A stretch of DNA of 64,000 bases from the NCBI GenBank assembly GCA_029582265.1, contig CM055837.1:4263148-4327147 (forward strand). The letters run 5' to 3'. A program made the translations under genes and the position numbers. Numbering within the stretch: the stretch's first letter is position 1; each line of letters starts with the position of its first letter. Under the pieces are notes generated by a model, which ran no database searches, was not told the origin of the DNA, and saw nothing but the letters and a program-made list of their open reading frames with translations. This document shows positions 1-26,383 of this stretch, piece after piece. The stretch comes from Zoroaster sp. YZ-2022. Its lineage: Eukaryota; Echinodermata; Asteroidea; Forcipulatida; Zoroasteridae.

Positions 1-3
1 TGA

Positions 4-45
4 ACAACTCAAAACCAACTGGAATCGATAGTATTTCTGGGTAAC
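4..45 (+). pseudogene. LINE reverse-transcriptase scrap
   Basis: One frame reads NNSKPTGIDSISG then stop. The SKxTGxDxI segment is typical of the N-terminal part of CR1/L2/jockey-type reverse transcriptases. It is very short and cut by the window edge. Confidence 0.35.
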
Positions 46-306
46 AATGGAAAAAAATAAGTTTAAGTTGAATAAAATGTTTATTTACACTTTAACAGGT
101 GTTTAAATATGCCTTCTCATTCAATTTTAAAAAAATTGACCATTTTCAAACACGTTTCCTATACAAATTAGCGTCATTTTGATCGTCATATATTTGGCCA
201 TAACTTTGGAGTGCATTGGTCAATTGTGACCATTTTACCACCATTTGTTTTCTTTTTGGATGGCCTTTCCAATGAAAGCAACCTTATAAACAAAAAACAA
301 ACTTTA

Positions 307-653
307 AAAAAAAGTTCACTAGCCGTATTATTAGCACGAACATGGTCAGAGATCCGTGATGAAACAACTCGCTCAATTGTTTTTCCAAGGTACTTTAAAT
401 TCGCTACTGGTCGATAATTTTTGAAAACTTCCTTGTCCAAATTGGGTTTCTTCAGGAGTGGTTTAACATGAGCAACCTTCTGGCTATCAGGGAAACAACC
501 GGAAGAAAGAGATCTGTTTACAATAATTGTGATATACTTAGCAAACACATCAATAATTAATGATTGAATGTTATGTATGGCACCATCAATTGTGTATACA
601 CAAATTAAGTTATCAAACTGTGATGATTTAATGTTTTTGTTGCATAACAACAT
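307..653 (-). pseudogene. CR1/L2-type LINE reverse-transcriptase fragment
   Basis: The minus strand is open and encodes [16 protein letters not shown], then [15 protein letters not shown] and [20 protein letters not shown]. These are the conserved N-terminal reverse-transcriptase blocks of CR1/L2-clade non-LTR retrotransposons. The homology stops near 307, where the frame runs on into unrelated sequence, and the catalytic YADD part is missing, so this is a dead fragment. Confidence 0.8.
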
Positions 654-1356
654 TGGTCATCAATGGTCGACCACAAATTTTCCATGTTGCTCTGTCTTGA
701 GCTGTTTCTGATATAATAGCTAGGGTCAGGGTGTTTACGGGTACCCGGGTATCCGAAGATTTCAAATTTCGGCTATCCGGTTCGCGAAATAACTAAAACC
801 GCACAGCCCTAATGCATGGTCTGTTTTTGCTACAGCAGCACACGTACATGTACATGTACCAGATGGCGCAGCTGCGTAACCATTTAGAAATTCAGCCCAA
901 TGTCGTATCGACTGTGTAGTGTACATGTACTGTGCATGAACAAACATTTTATTATGACCAGACCAGAGAATGTGAGCAATAATACAGTGATACAATAAAA
1001 TATTATTAGAACCATACCTAGTAACTTTCAAAAGTAGTCAAGTAAATCAGACCAAAAATTCACAAACCCTTGACAAAATGTTAACAAATAATTGAGCTAG
1101 GGTTAGTACTGAATGCAATGAATGACCCATTTGAATGGTACATGTATTGTGTGTATTTTGTTTTCATCAGGTAATTGGTTTTGTAGTGGGGTCTTTCACA
1201 GGATGGTTATCGGACACTGATGGTTTGGCAGTGATTACGTGCCGAAATTTGTGTAAGACGGGACATGTTTGCTGCAGGAACTGTGCTTCTTACGTTTGTT
1301 TTGGGAATGTGTCATTTTGTGGGCGATTCTTTCTTTGCGTAAAGTAGAGGGAGGTA
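654..1356. other. Intergenic, no gene recognised
   Basis: AT-rich sequence with TACATGTA-type words. Short open frames (for example near 1135-1347) show no domain, no family similarity and no convincing splice sites. Confidence 0.5.
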
Positions 1357-1503
1357 TTTCAATGGAAAGGATGTTTTCTGAAGACTGCTGGTGGAATGTT
1401 CAGGTGTTTCAATGGAAAGGATGTTTTCTGAAGACTGCTGGTGGAATGTTCAGGTGTTGCAATGGAAAGGATGTTTTCTGAAGACTGCTGGTGGAATGTT
1501 CAG
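1357..1503. repeat. 50-bp tandem repeat, 3 copies
   Basis: Three almost identical head-to-tail copies of a unit that includes GGAAAGGATGTTTTCTGAAG and GACTGCTGGTGGAATGTTCA. Confidence 0.9.
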
Positions 1504-1900
1504 GAGCAGGGGCTATGCATCTATAATGTTTTAAACTAAATTCTGGTTAATATTTGTTTACCAGCTTGATCTGTACAGGATGTCCCCTAAATATTCCCCA
1601 TTTTTCATTGTATGAAAATCTTACTTAATTTTGCTTTCTTTCTTTGAATCGATAGGTTTCACAACCAACAATTGAAAGGTTTAAAAAATGTACTGTACAT
1701 TACATGTATGTTGTGTCATTGATGAAAAATACATGTAGTGAAAATGCATTCAGAGTTTTATATTCTTTCTAATCTCGTACATACATGTAAGTCCATAATT
1801 CAGTTGGCAATTTATTTTCTTAATCTTATTGAAATGACATACCTCAAATTTCAAGGGATGTTTGATTTATTGTGTAAAATGTAATGGTTAATTCTGTTTA

Positions 1901-2054
1901 TTCTGTTAAGCAGCAGCATTTTCCAGAGTCCGGCATTCTCCTGAGGACGATCAGAGCATACTGATCGAAATGTTGAGTTGTACCTCCAGTTCTTTTCAGA
2001 ACTAATTACTACTCAATTGAGCATTTCACATGGTGTCACCGCAATTACTCTTAC
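1901..2054 (+). mobile_element. Short foldback retroposon, copy D (154 bp)
   Basis: Flanked by a perfect 13-bp duplication TTAATTCTGTTTA (1888-1900 and 2055-2067). Inside, in order: a core-like motif CTGAGGACGATC..GATCGAAA, a TTCTTTTCAGAAC mini-hairpin, then the family's 3' block CACATGGTGTCACCGCAATT. The same end block recurs in the copies at 4.6, 6.3, 17.6 and 27.9 kb. No protein is encoded. Confidence 0.75.
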
Positions 2055-2067
2055 TTAATTCTGTTTA

Positions 2068-2720
2068 GTATCTACGTATACATTTATCATTGAATTACAC
2101 TGTAAAACAAATAAAACACAATTTAAATCAGTTTGAGTCCAAGACAAAGCAAAACAGGGAACACTTATTAATGACTGTAAATTGAATATTTATCATCAGT
2201 GCACACATCAATGTCTAGACTCGAGTAATATGAAGATCTACATGTATCAATTATGCCAATTGAATCCCTCATTTTAGAACTCTGTTTATAATGCCAATGT
2301 TATGCCAGAGTTAATATTACATTTGTCCTTGGCCAGTTCCTCATCTTTGCTCAGTTGGACATTTGCTGTGTTTGCACTAAACATCTAATTATCTTGGCAA
2401 GAAAACCTGATGAGAGTACAGTATGCAGTTTGTTGTGTTGTGCACCTGCTCATTCAGACAGTGAAAAGAATCTATTGATCCATAGATCAATAATGCCTAA
2501 AGTCTGGTTAATTAAAAGAATATATTGCTTGTTTATCTTTCTCTGAACAAAATAAATCACATCTGACTTAATGTATAAAATCAGGGATTTCTGTGTATTG
2601 TGTATAAATTGTTATGAATTCTTCATAAATCGTTGTGAAACATGAAATTTAATATTCATTTAGAAATGGAATTTCGATTGTATTAGAGATTCAGAGAGAT
2701 TACAGTAATCACCCAATAAA
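2068..2720. other. Intergenic, nothing recognised
   Basis: AT-rich single-copy-looking sequence between two small mobile elements. One short open frame at 2355-2546 has no recognisable domain. Confidence 0.4.
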
Positions 2721-3185
2721 CATATGACATAAAACACAATAAAGGGGGCCACTTTGCATCCGTCACGTTAGCAGTTTTTCCAATGGTGGTTATTTATTTT
2801 TAAGTACCTGAAACCGACCAAAAAGTGTTTCAACATGTGAATGAACATGCAGGCTTATACTAGAACTAATTTGAGTTGATTTATTTTATTTGTTTATTTA
2901 TTTATTTATTTTTTTATTTATTTTTTTACCCTCAAATTTCCATAAAAATTGGATGGAAAAAGTTACCTCACTTTTCCGTCCATTTGTTGATGGAAATTTT
3001 AGGGTAATTAAAAAAATAATAGTAATAATCAACTCAAATTATCTTTAGGATAAGCATGCATGTCTATTCAAATGTTGAAATTCTTTTTGGGTGGTTTCAG
3101 ATATTAAAAAAAATTACAACCATTAGAAAAACTGCTAACGTGACGGTAGGAAAGTGGCCCCCTTTATTGTGTTTTATATCATATG
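2721..3185. mobile_element. Foldback/MITE with long imperfect inverted repeats (~465 bp)
   Basis: The ends are inverted copies: CATATGACATAAAACACAAT followed by AAAGGGGGCCACTTT on the left, and the complement of this (AAAGTGGCCCCCTTTATTGT, then GTTTTATATCATATG) on the right. The match continues inward through ACGTTAGCAGTTTTTC and the TTTGAGTTGATT region, so almost the whole element folds on itself around an A/T-rich loop near 2890-3020. No open frame. The superfamily is unclear because no obvious target duplication is seen. Confidence 0.75.
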
Positions 3186-3882
3186 CATCCTAATTGTACC
3201 ACCTACACTGCACATCATTCTTAAATGGTTAAATGCGTACATAAACATCAGCAGCCACGGATTATAATGACGTCAGTCAATCATCATTACATACCCTATA
3301 CATTTGTACATGATGGCTTATTTAAGAATTGTGAGACTTTTCATAGCTTTTTGTGTTGAAGCTGTGATGCTCTGATGTGATGTCAAGTTGGTGTCATCTT
3401 TGAGGAATGAGAATGACTGACATGTACATTTACATGTAATGTGTGAACCTGTTCAGCAGGTAGTCAGGACAAATAGTCAGGATCTGTGTTTAACCATGGA
3501 CCTTAAATGTACGTAAAAGGCTGGATCTCAAAGGTTTATTGCATAGTGCTTGATTCTGTAACCTTTTATTTGCATCAAATGAAAACTCCAGATAACATCT
3601 CATCTGGTATCATCATTAATATTAACAACCTGAAATGGAAGATACAATCTGTCTGTGATCAGCAAATTTGTGACCATGATGTACAAACTGTGTACCGTTT
3701 ACATGTACATATATTGGAACATGTCTGTAATAAATAATAGTACTAACATCATTTCATACACGATTTTTCCTGAACATGAAGATCTCCCACAGGAACATCT
3801 GACTTGTTGCTTCTCAAATGCAGCACAATTTGTAAGGGACAGTTTGTCATTGACAATACAATTCTGTGGTACAGTGCCATGG
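3186..3882. other. Intergenic, nothing recognised
   Basis: AT-rich sequence between a foldback element and a SINE. Short frames lack recognisable domains. Confidence 0.4.
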
Positions 3883-4227
3883 TCGAGCGGTTTAGTGCAT
3901 CGGATTTGTGTTCTGATGGCTGAGTCGTCAGAATGTGGGTTCGAATCCCAGCCGCGACCAGGGTGCTTGTGTCCTTGAGCAAGACACTTTACCATAATTG
4001 CTTCTCTCCACCCAGGGGTAAATGGGTACATGTGAGGGCAGAGTTGGTTGTTGTGTTTGATTAGCTCTGTAGGCGCTGTAATGACAGTAATTGAGCTGTA
4101 TAATCCCCAGAGAGCTGATATGGTTTCAGGAATGATTTATGAACCTGATGAGCAGGGGTAATAATATAATGCACCTTGAGCACCAGTTTGGTGGATACGT
4201 GCGCTATATAAGTCCACATTATTATCA
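3883..4227 (+). mobile_element. tRNA-derived SINE, + orientation
   Basis: The 5' head resembles a tRNA with a long variable arm: GGTCGAGCGGTTTAGTGCAT as A-box region and GGGTTCGAATCCC as B box (near 3938). The body has GAGCAAGACACTTTACC and CCACCCAGGGGTAAATGGGT; the tail has CACCTTGAGCACCAGTTTGG and GCGCTATATAAGTCCACATT, ending in ATT repeats. The same family is seen complete and inverted at 13.35-13.70 kb and as fragments at 7.2 and 51.0 kb. Confidence 0.8.
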
Positions 4228-5595
4228 TTACCAACCTCAGTATGATCAAGAATGTGATTACCAACCTCAGTATGATCAAGAATATGATTACCCTCAGTAT
4301 GATCAAGAATATGATTACCAACCTCAGTATGATTAAGTACTAGATTAAGTAATGCACGTAAAAGAACCCAGAACACTTATCGTGGAAGTGTAAGGGGTTT
4401 ACCCCGGTGTTTCTGGTTCACATTGCAAGCGCCCTTGTTTACAGGTTTCCTCAGGCTTTCGAGCTTACAGTGCTTAAGTGCGCTTTTCTGAGGCATCCCT
4501 TGGTTTCATTACCAGAAATGATTAATAATAATAATAATAATAATGATCAAGAATGTGATTACCAACCTATGATAAAGAATGTGATTACCAACCTCAGTAT
4601 GATCAAGAATATGATTACCAACCTATGATAAAGAATGTGATTCCACATGGTGTCACCGCAATTAGTCTTACTTATAAAGAATGTGATTACCAACCTCAGT
4701 ATGATCAAGAATATGATTACCAACCTATGATAAAGAATGTGATTACCAACCTCAGTATGATCAAGAATATGATTACCAACCTCAGTATGATCAAGAATGT
4801 GATTACCAACCTCAGTATGATCAAGAATGTGATTACCAACCTCAGTATGATAAAGAATGTGATTACCAACCTCAGTATGATCAAGAATGTGATTACCAAC
4901 CTCAGTATGATCAAGAATATGATTACCAACCTCAGTATGATCAAGAATGTGATTACCAACCTCAGTATGATCAAGAATGTGATTACCAACCTCAGTATGA
5001 TCAAGAATGTGATTACCAACCTCAGTATGATCAAGAATGTGATTACCAACCTCGGTATGATCAAGAATGTGATTACCAACCTCGGTATGATCAAGAATGT
5101 GATTACCAACCTCGGTATGATCAAGAATGTGATTACCAACCTCGGTATGATCAAGAATGTGATTACCAACCTCGGTATGATCAAGAATGTGATTACCAAC
5201 CTCGGTATGATCAAGAATGTGATTACCAACCTCAGTATGATCAAGAATGTGATTACCAACCTCGGTATGATCAAGAATATGATTACCAACCTCGGTATGA
5301 TCAAGAATGTGATTACCAACCTATGATAAAGAATGTGATTACCAACCTCAGTATGATCAAGAATATGATTACCATAATACCAACCTATGATAAAGAATGT
5401 GATTACCAACCTCGGTATGATCAAGAATGTGATTACCAACCTATGATAAAGAGTGTGATTACCAACCTCAGTATGATCAAGAATATGATTACCATAATAC
5501 CAACCTATGATAAAGAATGTGATTACCAACCTCAGTATGATCAAGAATATGATTACCAACCTCAGTATGATCAAGAATATGATTAACAACCTCAG
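4227..5595. repeat. 30-bp minisatellite (more than 35 units) grown from a SINE tail
   Basis: Units of the form GTATGATCAAGAATGTGATT plus ACCAACCTCA. The first four units start directly at the ATTATCATT tail of the SINE, then 4337-4540 is non-repeat sequence with an AAT run, then the array continues to 5595. Variants (CTCGG for CTCAG, ATAAAG for ATCAAG) cluster in blocks, a sign of local unit amplification. Because 30 is divisible by 3 and the unit lacks stops in some frames, long open frames appear on both strands; these are not taken as genes. Confidence 0.92.
4643..4673 (+). mobile_element. 5'-truncated foldback retroposon, copy F (31 bp)
   Basis: A 31-bp insertion inside the 30-bp minisatellite carrying only the family's 3' block (CCACATGGTGTCACCGCAAT and TAGTCTTACTT). 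It is flanked by ATAAAGAATGTGATT at 628-642 and again at 674-688 of the 4-kb block (4628-4642 and 4674-4688). The array phase is interrupted exactly at this point. The flanking words are also array words, so the duplication is slightly less certain than in other copies. Confidence 0.6.
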
Positions 5596-5648
5596 TTTAA
5601 ACATTTACTTAAAAAGGGGCAATTAACATTTGTTGTTTATTTCAACAG

Positions 5649-21089
<15,441 letters not shown>

Positions 21090-22568
21090 CAGGTGAACAT
21101 ACTGCTTAGCAAGGATTGAAATCACATAATGATGACACTTTATGACAACTATTCTTCACAAAGTCATTCTCTACTGCAATGTTATAATTCCTACATAAAA
21201 TATGCCAATCTATTTGCAATTTTGGCCTCACTATGGATCTCATAGTCTTGTATGGAAGAATTCCAAAATGGTTGTAGCATGAAAGATGACTATTGTGCTG
21301 TATTCCAGCTGTATTTCAGTTATGTTGTGTTCATGCCGTGTGACATGTCTTGCATTTTTGTATCAGCCTTCTTCCAAGTTGTGAAATCATATTAGCATCT
21401 TCTCAGTTGATGAGTCGTCAAGTGTGGCATTTCCCAGTTGTTGAGGTTATTCAGGAAAGGTAGCATTACAGGACATGACCCAATTTCATGGCTCTGCTGA
21501 CTGTAAGAAAAAATAAGCGCTTTCTAAAGCAAACAAATCTCTGCGAAATGTAACCATATTTCACGGGTTAGCAAATAAATTCTGCTTATATCATGCATAC
21601 TTTGCACAACTAAGGATTTGCCGCTTACAAGGCTAGCAGAAAATGATTCCCATAAGTATGTTGCAGATCCATAAAAATTGGTCCCTTGTCACCCATTGTG
21701 TTCTCGGGACGGAATCTGCAGAATTGTTGAATCCAGGGGCAAATGTCATAGAGCTGCTAAGTAGACAAATTAGCTTAGCAAGTGTAATTGATTACCGGCC
21801 AAACATTCATATGAATTGTATACTGCTTTACAAAAATATTCTTTTATAACAGCTCTATGAAATTAGTTCCTGGTCAGGGTGATCCTGGCTCTAGCGACCT
21901 ACAGCCAGCCACTGTGTGGATCCTGGCTCTAGCGACCTACAGCCAGCCACTGTGTGGATCCTGGCTCTAGCGACCCACAGCCAGACACTGTGCGGATCCT
22001 GGCTCTAGCGACCTACAGCCAGACACTGTGCGGATCCTGGCTCTAGCGACCTACAGCCAGACACTGTGTGGATCCTGGCTCTAGCGACCTACAGCCAGAC
22101 ACTGTGTGGATCCTGGCTCTAGTGACCTACAGCCAGCCACCGTGTGGATCCTGACTCTAGCGACCCACAGCCAGACACTGTGTGGATCCTGGCTCTAGCG
22201 ACCCACAGCCAGACACTGTGTGGATCCTGGCTCTAGCGACCTACAGCCAGACACTGTGTGGATCCTGGCTCTAGCGACCCACAGCCAGACACTGTGTGGA
22301 TCCTGGCTCTAGCGACCCACAGCCAGACACTGTGTGGATCCTGGCTCTAGTGACCTACAGCCAGACACTGTGTGGATCCTGGCTCTAGCGACCCACAGCC
22401 AGACACTGTGTGGATCCTGGCTCTAGCGACCCACAGCCAGACACTGTGTGGATCCTGGCTCTAGCGACCTACAGCCAGACACTGTGTGGATCCTGGCTCT
22501 AGCGACCTACAGCCAGACACTGTGTGAACATTTTGTACATTAGATATAGTGTGTATTTACCAAATAAA
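21090..22568 (+). other. Presumed DYRK4 3' UTR with AATAAA signal
   Basis: After the DYRK4 stop at 21087-21089 there is no further coding signal. A canonical AATAAA lies at 22563-22568, just downstream of a 38-bp minisatellite (21883-22525), so the 3' UTR could be about 1.5 kb and include the whole repeat. The poly(A) site itself cannot be seen, and an earlier cleavage site is possible. Confidence 0.45.
21883..22525. repeat. 38-bp minisatellite, about 17 units, after the DYRK4 stop
   Basis: Unit GATCCTGGCTCTAGCGACCT plus ACAGCCAGACACTGTGTG, very homogeneous. GC-richer than its surroundings. It probably lies inside the DYRK4 3' UTR because the AATAAA follows it by about 40 bp. Confidence 0.93.
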
Positions 22569-24303
22569 GCATATTACTTGTATGTTCAATTTATATATAT
22601 TGCACATTATATATTTTTAATTAATATTGGAAGCATTTCTTCTAAATGTTTATTTTAACATCAAATGTTTGTTTATAAACACTCACTTTGTACATTACAT
22701 TTGTAAATGTAAATATTCAAAAGATTTTAATTATTGTCCATTTTAACATTGCCAATTTATTGACCACCTTGAGTGCTAATGTTTATGTATTACAATTTTC
22801 ATGTAACGGATTCATATCAGAACCACTTTACTTTCAATGTTGTCTTTATAAAGGAAACCAGATTGAAAAGGTTGATGTTATTACATGAGAGATTAAATTT
22901 ATTTATTTGCCCGACATACTATCATAATCCATAAAACAATCATAAAACATGAACCAAAATCAATACTGAGTTAAACAAAAACATCTTATTTCAAGATTAT
23001 ATGCAATGTAGGGCAGGCTTGATGTTAATACCCAGCCACCTGCCACGCTGCTAGTGGTTGGGTAAATTTGATATCTGCCTTGTTAAACTACATGTACAAT
23101 AGGAGGGGCTCAGATGGCCAAATACATGTACATGTTGTTTCTTGCCTGGATTTACTGAAACCTTAAAGGCAGGTAACACTTTCGGACAGGTTAATTATTT
23201 AGATTTACCTACCTCACTGGCTAGTGTAAAAATGTTAAGATGCAGGCTTGCATAGGACATAACTTATCACTATTTAGATTCATATTTTTTTAATCAAATA
23301 TTATGTGTAGAAACTGACTATATCAGCCTCAGAAAAAAGTACTTACATTTTTAAATTGTGAAAAAGAAAATCATTTACAATAATATCTTGGACCAAGTAA
23401 TTTTATAACTATCTGTCGTTATTATGGATGTTTATCCATAAAATCCCTAAAATGTGCAATGTATGAAAATCCTAAAATATGCATTGTATGCACATTTTGA
23501 TGTCATATATTTCACCAACACTGTCTCTGCTTTGATAATAAGCATTTTGTGTAATTGTTCTTGTAACACTACCACAGATAAGCAATTTCCAGTCCAAACC
23601 TCTGGAACAAACTACATAATGTTGAAGGACACTGTTACATTATTTAACTTATTAATTAATTCCATTTTACTATACAATAATTAAATTGTGTACACTATCT
23701 CGATGCGATGCCTACTTCACGTGCTGTGAGCTAGATGGAATATGGCGCTGAATAATAACTGTTTATAATTTTATTGTTGGAGTAAACAAAGAATAATTTA
23801 CTGAAACAGGACTCGAACCTGCCACCTCTCTATCAACTTGGCAACCAATTCTATAGTTGGCTGGTCTCACAATTGTATTTTATTTTGTTCAGTTAGCATT
23901 GGTTACATGGCATAAGTTAAATGAATGGTTTCTGATTACCAGCAGTGGGAGAACCACCACCAATACAGGGCTGGATACTGTAGAGCTATAGATACAGGAG
24001 AGATCCAGATACAGTGATTTGCAGGTTTGAGTCCTCAGTTCACCCAATAAACCTAATTGTTTTTGTAAAAAATATTCTTAATCCGTCCAATCCAAATTTG
24101 TGAAGTGAATTCTGCTTCAAGACTAATTAATCACTGACCTTTTTCAATCTAGAGGTTGTAGTTATGAATTAGGCAGCAAAGTAATGAACTAACTACTGTA
24201 CAAATATATTGTCAGAAGTCTGTTATGTACACCATGTGTGCCAGTTATGTAATGACCTAGTGTACAGCATTGTGTTCCACTGCTTTTATGATGTATTTCA
24301 CCA
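22569..24303. other. Intergenic, nothing recognised
   Basis: AT-rich sequence downstream of DYRK4. Short frames only. No repeats beyond TACATGTA words are evident. Confidence 0.45.
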
Positions 24304-24312
24304 AGTGAAGCG

Positions 24313-25169
24313 TAGTCTTGGTTCAAAACTGTGTTTGTATGTTTATGATACACGATCCCACGGCGCTACACGATCCCACGGCGCTACACGATCCCACGGC
24401 GCTACACGATACCAAGGCGCTACACGATCCCACGGCGCTAAACGATCCCAAGGCGCAACCACACACACTAACCGCTATCAAACGCATTAACCGCTATCAA
24501 ACGCACTAACCGCTATCAAACGCACTAACCGCTATCAAACGCACTAACCGCTATCAAACGCACTAACCGCTATCAAACACACTAACCGCTATCAAACACA
24601 CTAACCGCTATCAAACACACTAACCGCTATCAAGCACACTAACCGCTATCAAGCACACTAACCGCTATCAAACACACTAACTGCTATCAAACACACTAAC
24701 TGCTATCAAACACACTAACTGCTATCAAACACACTAACCGCTATCAAACACACTAACTGCTATCAAACACAGTCTTGGGAATTTCATATCTCCCCCCGAA
24801 AACGTGGGAAACCACTACGCATGCGTCAATTTGAAATGCTAGCGCGGCCCATATACAACGGACTGCTTTGTTCACTGATCGACAACTTCGCAGCAGTCCG
24901 TTGTTGTTTATGCGCGTGCGCACTAAAAATGTGGGCCCCGCTATACTAGTATTTCAAATTGACGCATGCGTAGTGGTTTCCTATCATTTTCGGGGGGAGA
25001 TTATACGAAGTTCACAAGATATTGTTTGATAGCGGTTCGTGCGTGTGGTACCGGTAGCGGTTCGTGCGTGTGGTAGCGGTTCGTGTGTGTGGTAGCAGTT
25101 CGTGATTGTAGAGTTCCTGTAGTGCCGTCGGATCGTGTATCAAAAACACACAGTTTTGAACCAAGACTA
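24313..25169. mobile_element. Mutator-like foldback element with 9-bp target duplication (857 bp)
   Basis: Long terminal inverted repeats of about 50 bp: TAGTCTTGGTTCAAAACTGT..GATACACGATCC on the left, and the complement at 25120-25169. A perfect 9-bp duplication AGTGAAGCG flanks it (24304-24312, 25170-25178); 9-bp duplications with long inverted repeats are the hallmark of the Mutator (MULE) superfamily. A second inner inverted pair (ATCTCCCCCCGAAAACG / complement, with ACTACGCATGCGTCAATTTG) surrounds the centre. Minisatellites have expanded in the left arm. No transposase. Confidence 0.75.
24350..24772. repeat. Two nested minisatellites (18 bp and 19 bp) inside the foldback element
   Basis: 24350-24457: six copies of ACGATCCCACGGCGCTAC. 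24460-24772: about 16 copies of ACTAACCGCTATCAAACGC with CACAC variants. Both unit sequences occur once or twice in the right arm (GATCGTGTATC, GATAGCGGTT), so they arose by expansion of arm sequence. Confidence 0.9.
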
Positions 25170-25454
25170 AGTGAAGCGATGCATCCTTGCCGGCGTGCAT
25201 AACTGTACAGTATATGCGTATTTAATGCGTATTGCGCCGTGAACACGCCAATAAAGTGCTGGTTGTGTAAATCACTTCAATGGCTGGCTATAGCATCTAC
25301 GAGTTAGTGTCCCGTTTAGTTCAGGAACAAGCAAAACGTACAACTTACCTAATTCCTTACAACTTACCTAATTCCTTACTTCTCCCACTAACTGCTTGTT
25401 CATGTATATATTTGGAATAGTGTCGTGGACTGGTAGGCTGGCACATTTCGTGAA

Positions 25455-26383
25455 CAGTGGCGCACCCAGGATTTGATTGGGGGGAGGGGGGGGGGGCTCA
25501 AAATATTTTTATTTGAAATCCAATATGGGGGAGAGACATGGCTGACCCAAACCATAACCGCTGGCGCGGCTGCAGCCATGTCCCTAGTCGTGCTCGTCAG
25601 TGAACCTACGGCACATGTTAAATGTTTCCTGGTGGTTTCTAGTCATAAAAAGAAGACATTATGGCATGATTCGGACTCGTAGGGTTTTACCTTCCATATA
25701 ATTTCCTCCTCTTGATGTAAAGAACTTGAGCTTGTTTCGTCTGCAAGATTTCTATAGTTAAATACTTTCATTGCGTGGACGTAAAGTTTGTGATCATTCC
25801 GGGCGGAGCTAAATTTTTTCAAACACGAATTTGGCGGCAAAACCAAATCCCAATATTATCCAATCGGTGTTTGCTAAAAGAGTGTCACATAATCTTTGTT
25901 AAATTAAAACCCAATCCTGGGCCATTGTGTACAAACTGGAAAGGAGTTGATTATAATGCGGGCGTGTTTAAATTTTACGAGTAACCTCAACGACAGTCAA
26001 CGACCTCAACAAGAGAAACGGACAACAGAAAATGAAAAGCTGCTCCCTGATCAGGGTGCACCATGGCAGGGGGGGGGGGAGAGAATGTGTAAAAATGCTT
26101 GTTATATATATACTGGTGGCCCTTCAAGCTTACATGCACATGCATACGCAACGCCGTAAAATATAATAGTGAGTGGAATAAATGGAAAACTTTTGGAGGG
26201 GAGCTTGAGTCTCCTGAGTCCCCATCCCTTGTACCACTGCCCTATACTCCTTGCCGAACTCCTCTGTAGACAAGACTTGGGCTCAGATTTTGCACTTTCC
26301 TGGCTCCTTTAAACAAAAAATAAAACATCAGCGGGCCCTTGGGGGGGGGGTGCTCGAGCCCCCCCCCCTTGGGTGCGCCACTG
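25455..26383. mobile_element. hAT-like non-autonomous element (929 bp)
   Basis: Terminal inverted repeats CAGTGGCGCACCCA / TGGGTGCGCCACTG, followed inside by G-runs and C-runs. Flanks TTCGTGAA and TTCGTGAC are an 8-bp target duplication with one mismatch. CAGTGGCG-type ends with 8-bp duplications are typical of hAT elements. No intact transposase frame. Confidence 0.75.

Noticed and set aside
1135..1347. Small membrane-like open frame
   Set aside because: No conservation recognised, no splice or promoter evidence, and it runs into a tandem repeat. Not convincing as a DYRK4 first exon.
4625..5604. Long repeat-protein frames on both strands
   Set aside because: A 30-bp minisatellite unit; both strands are open equally, as expected for non-coding periodic DNA.
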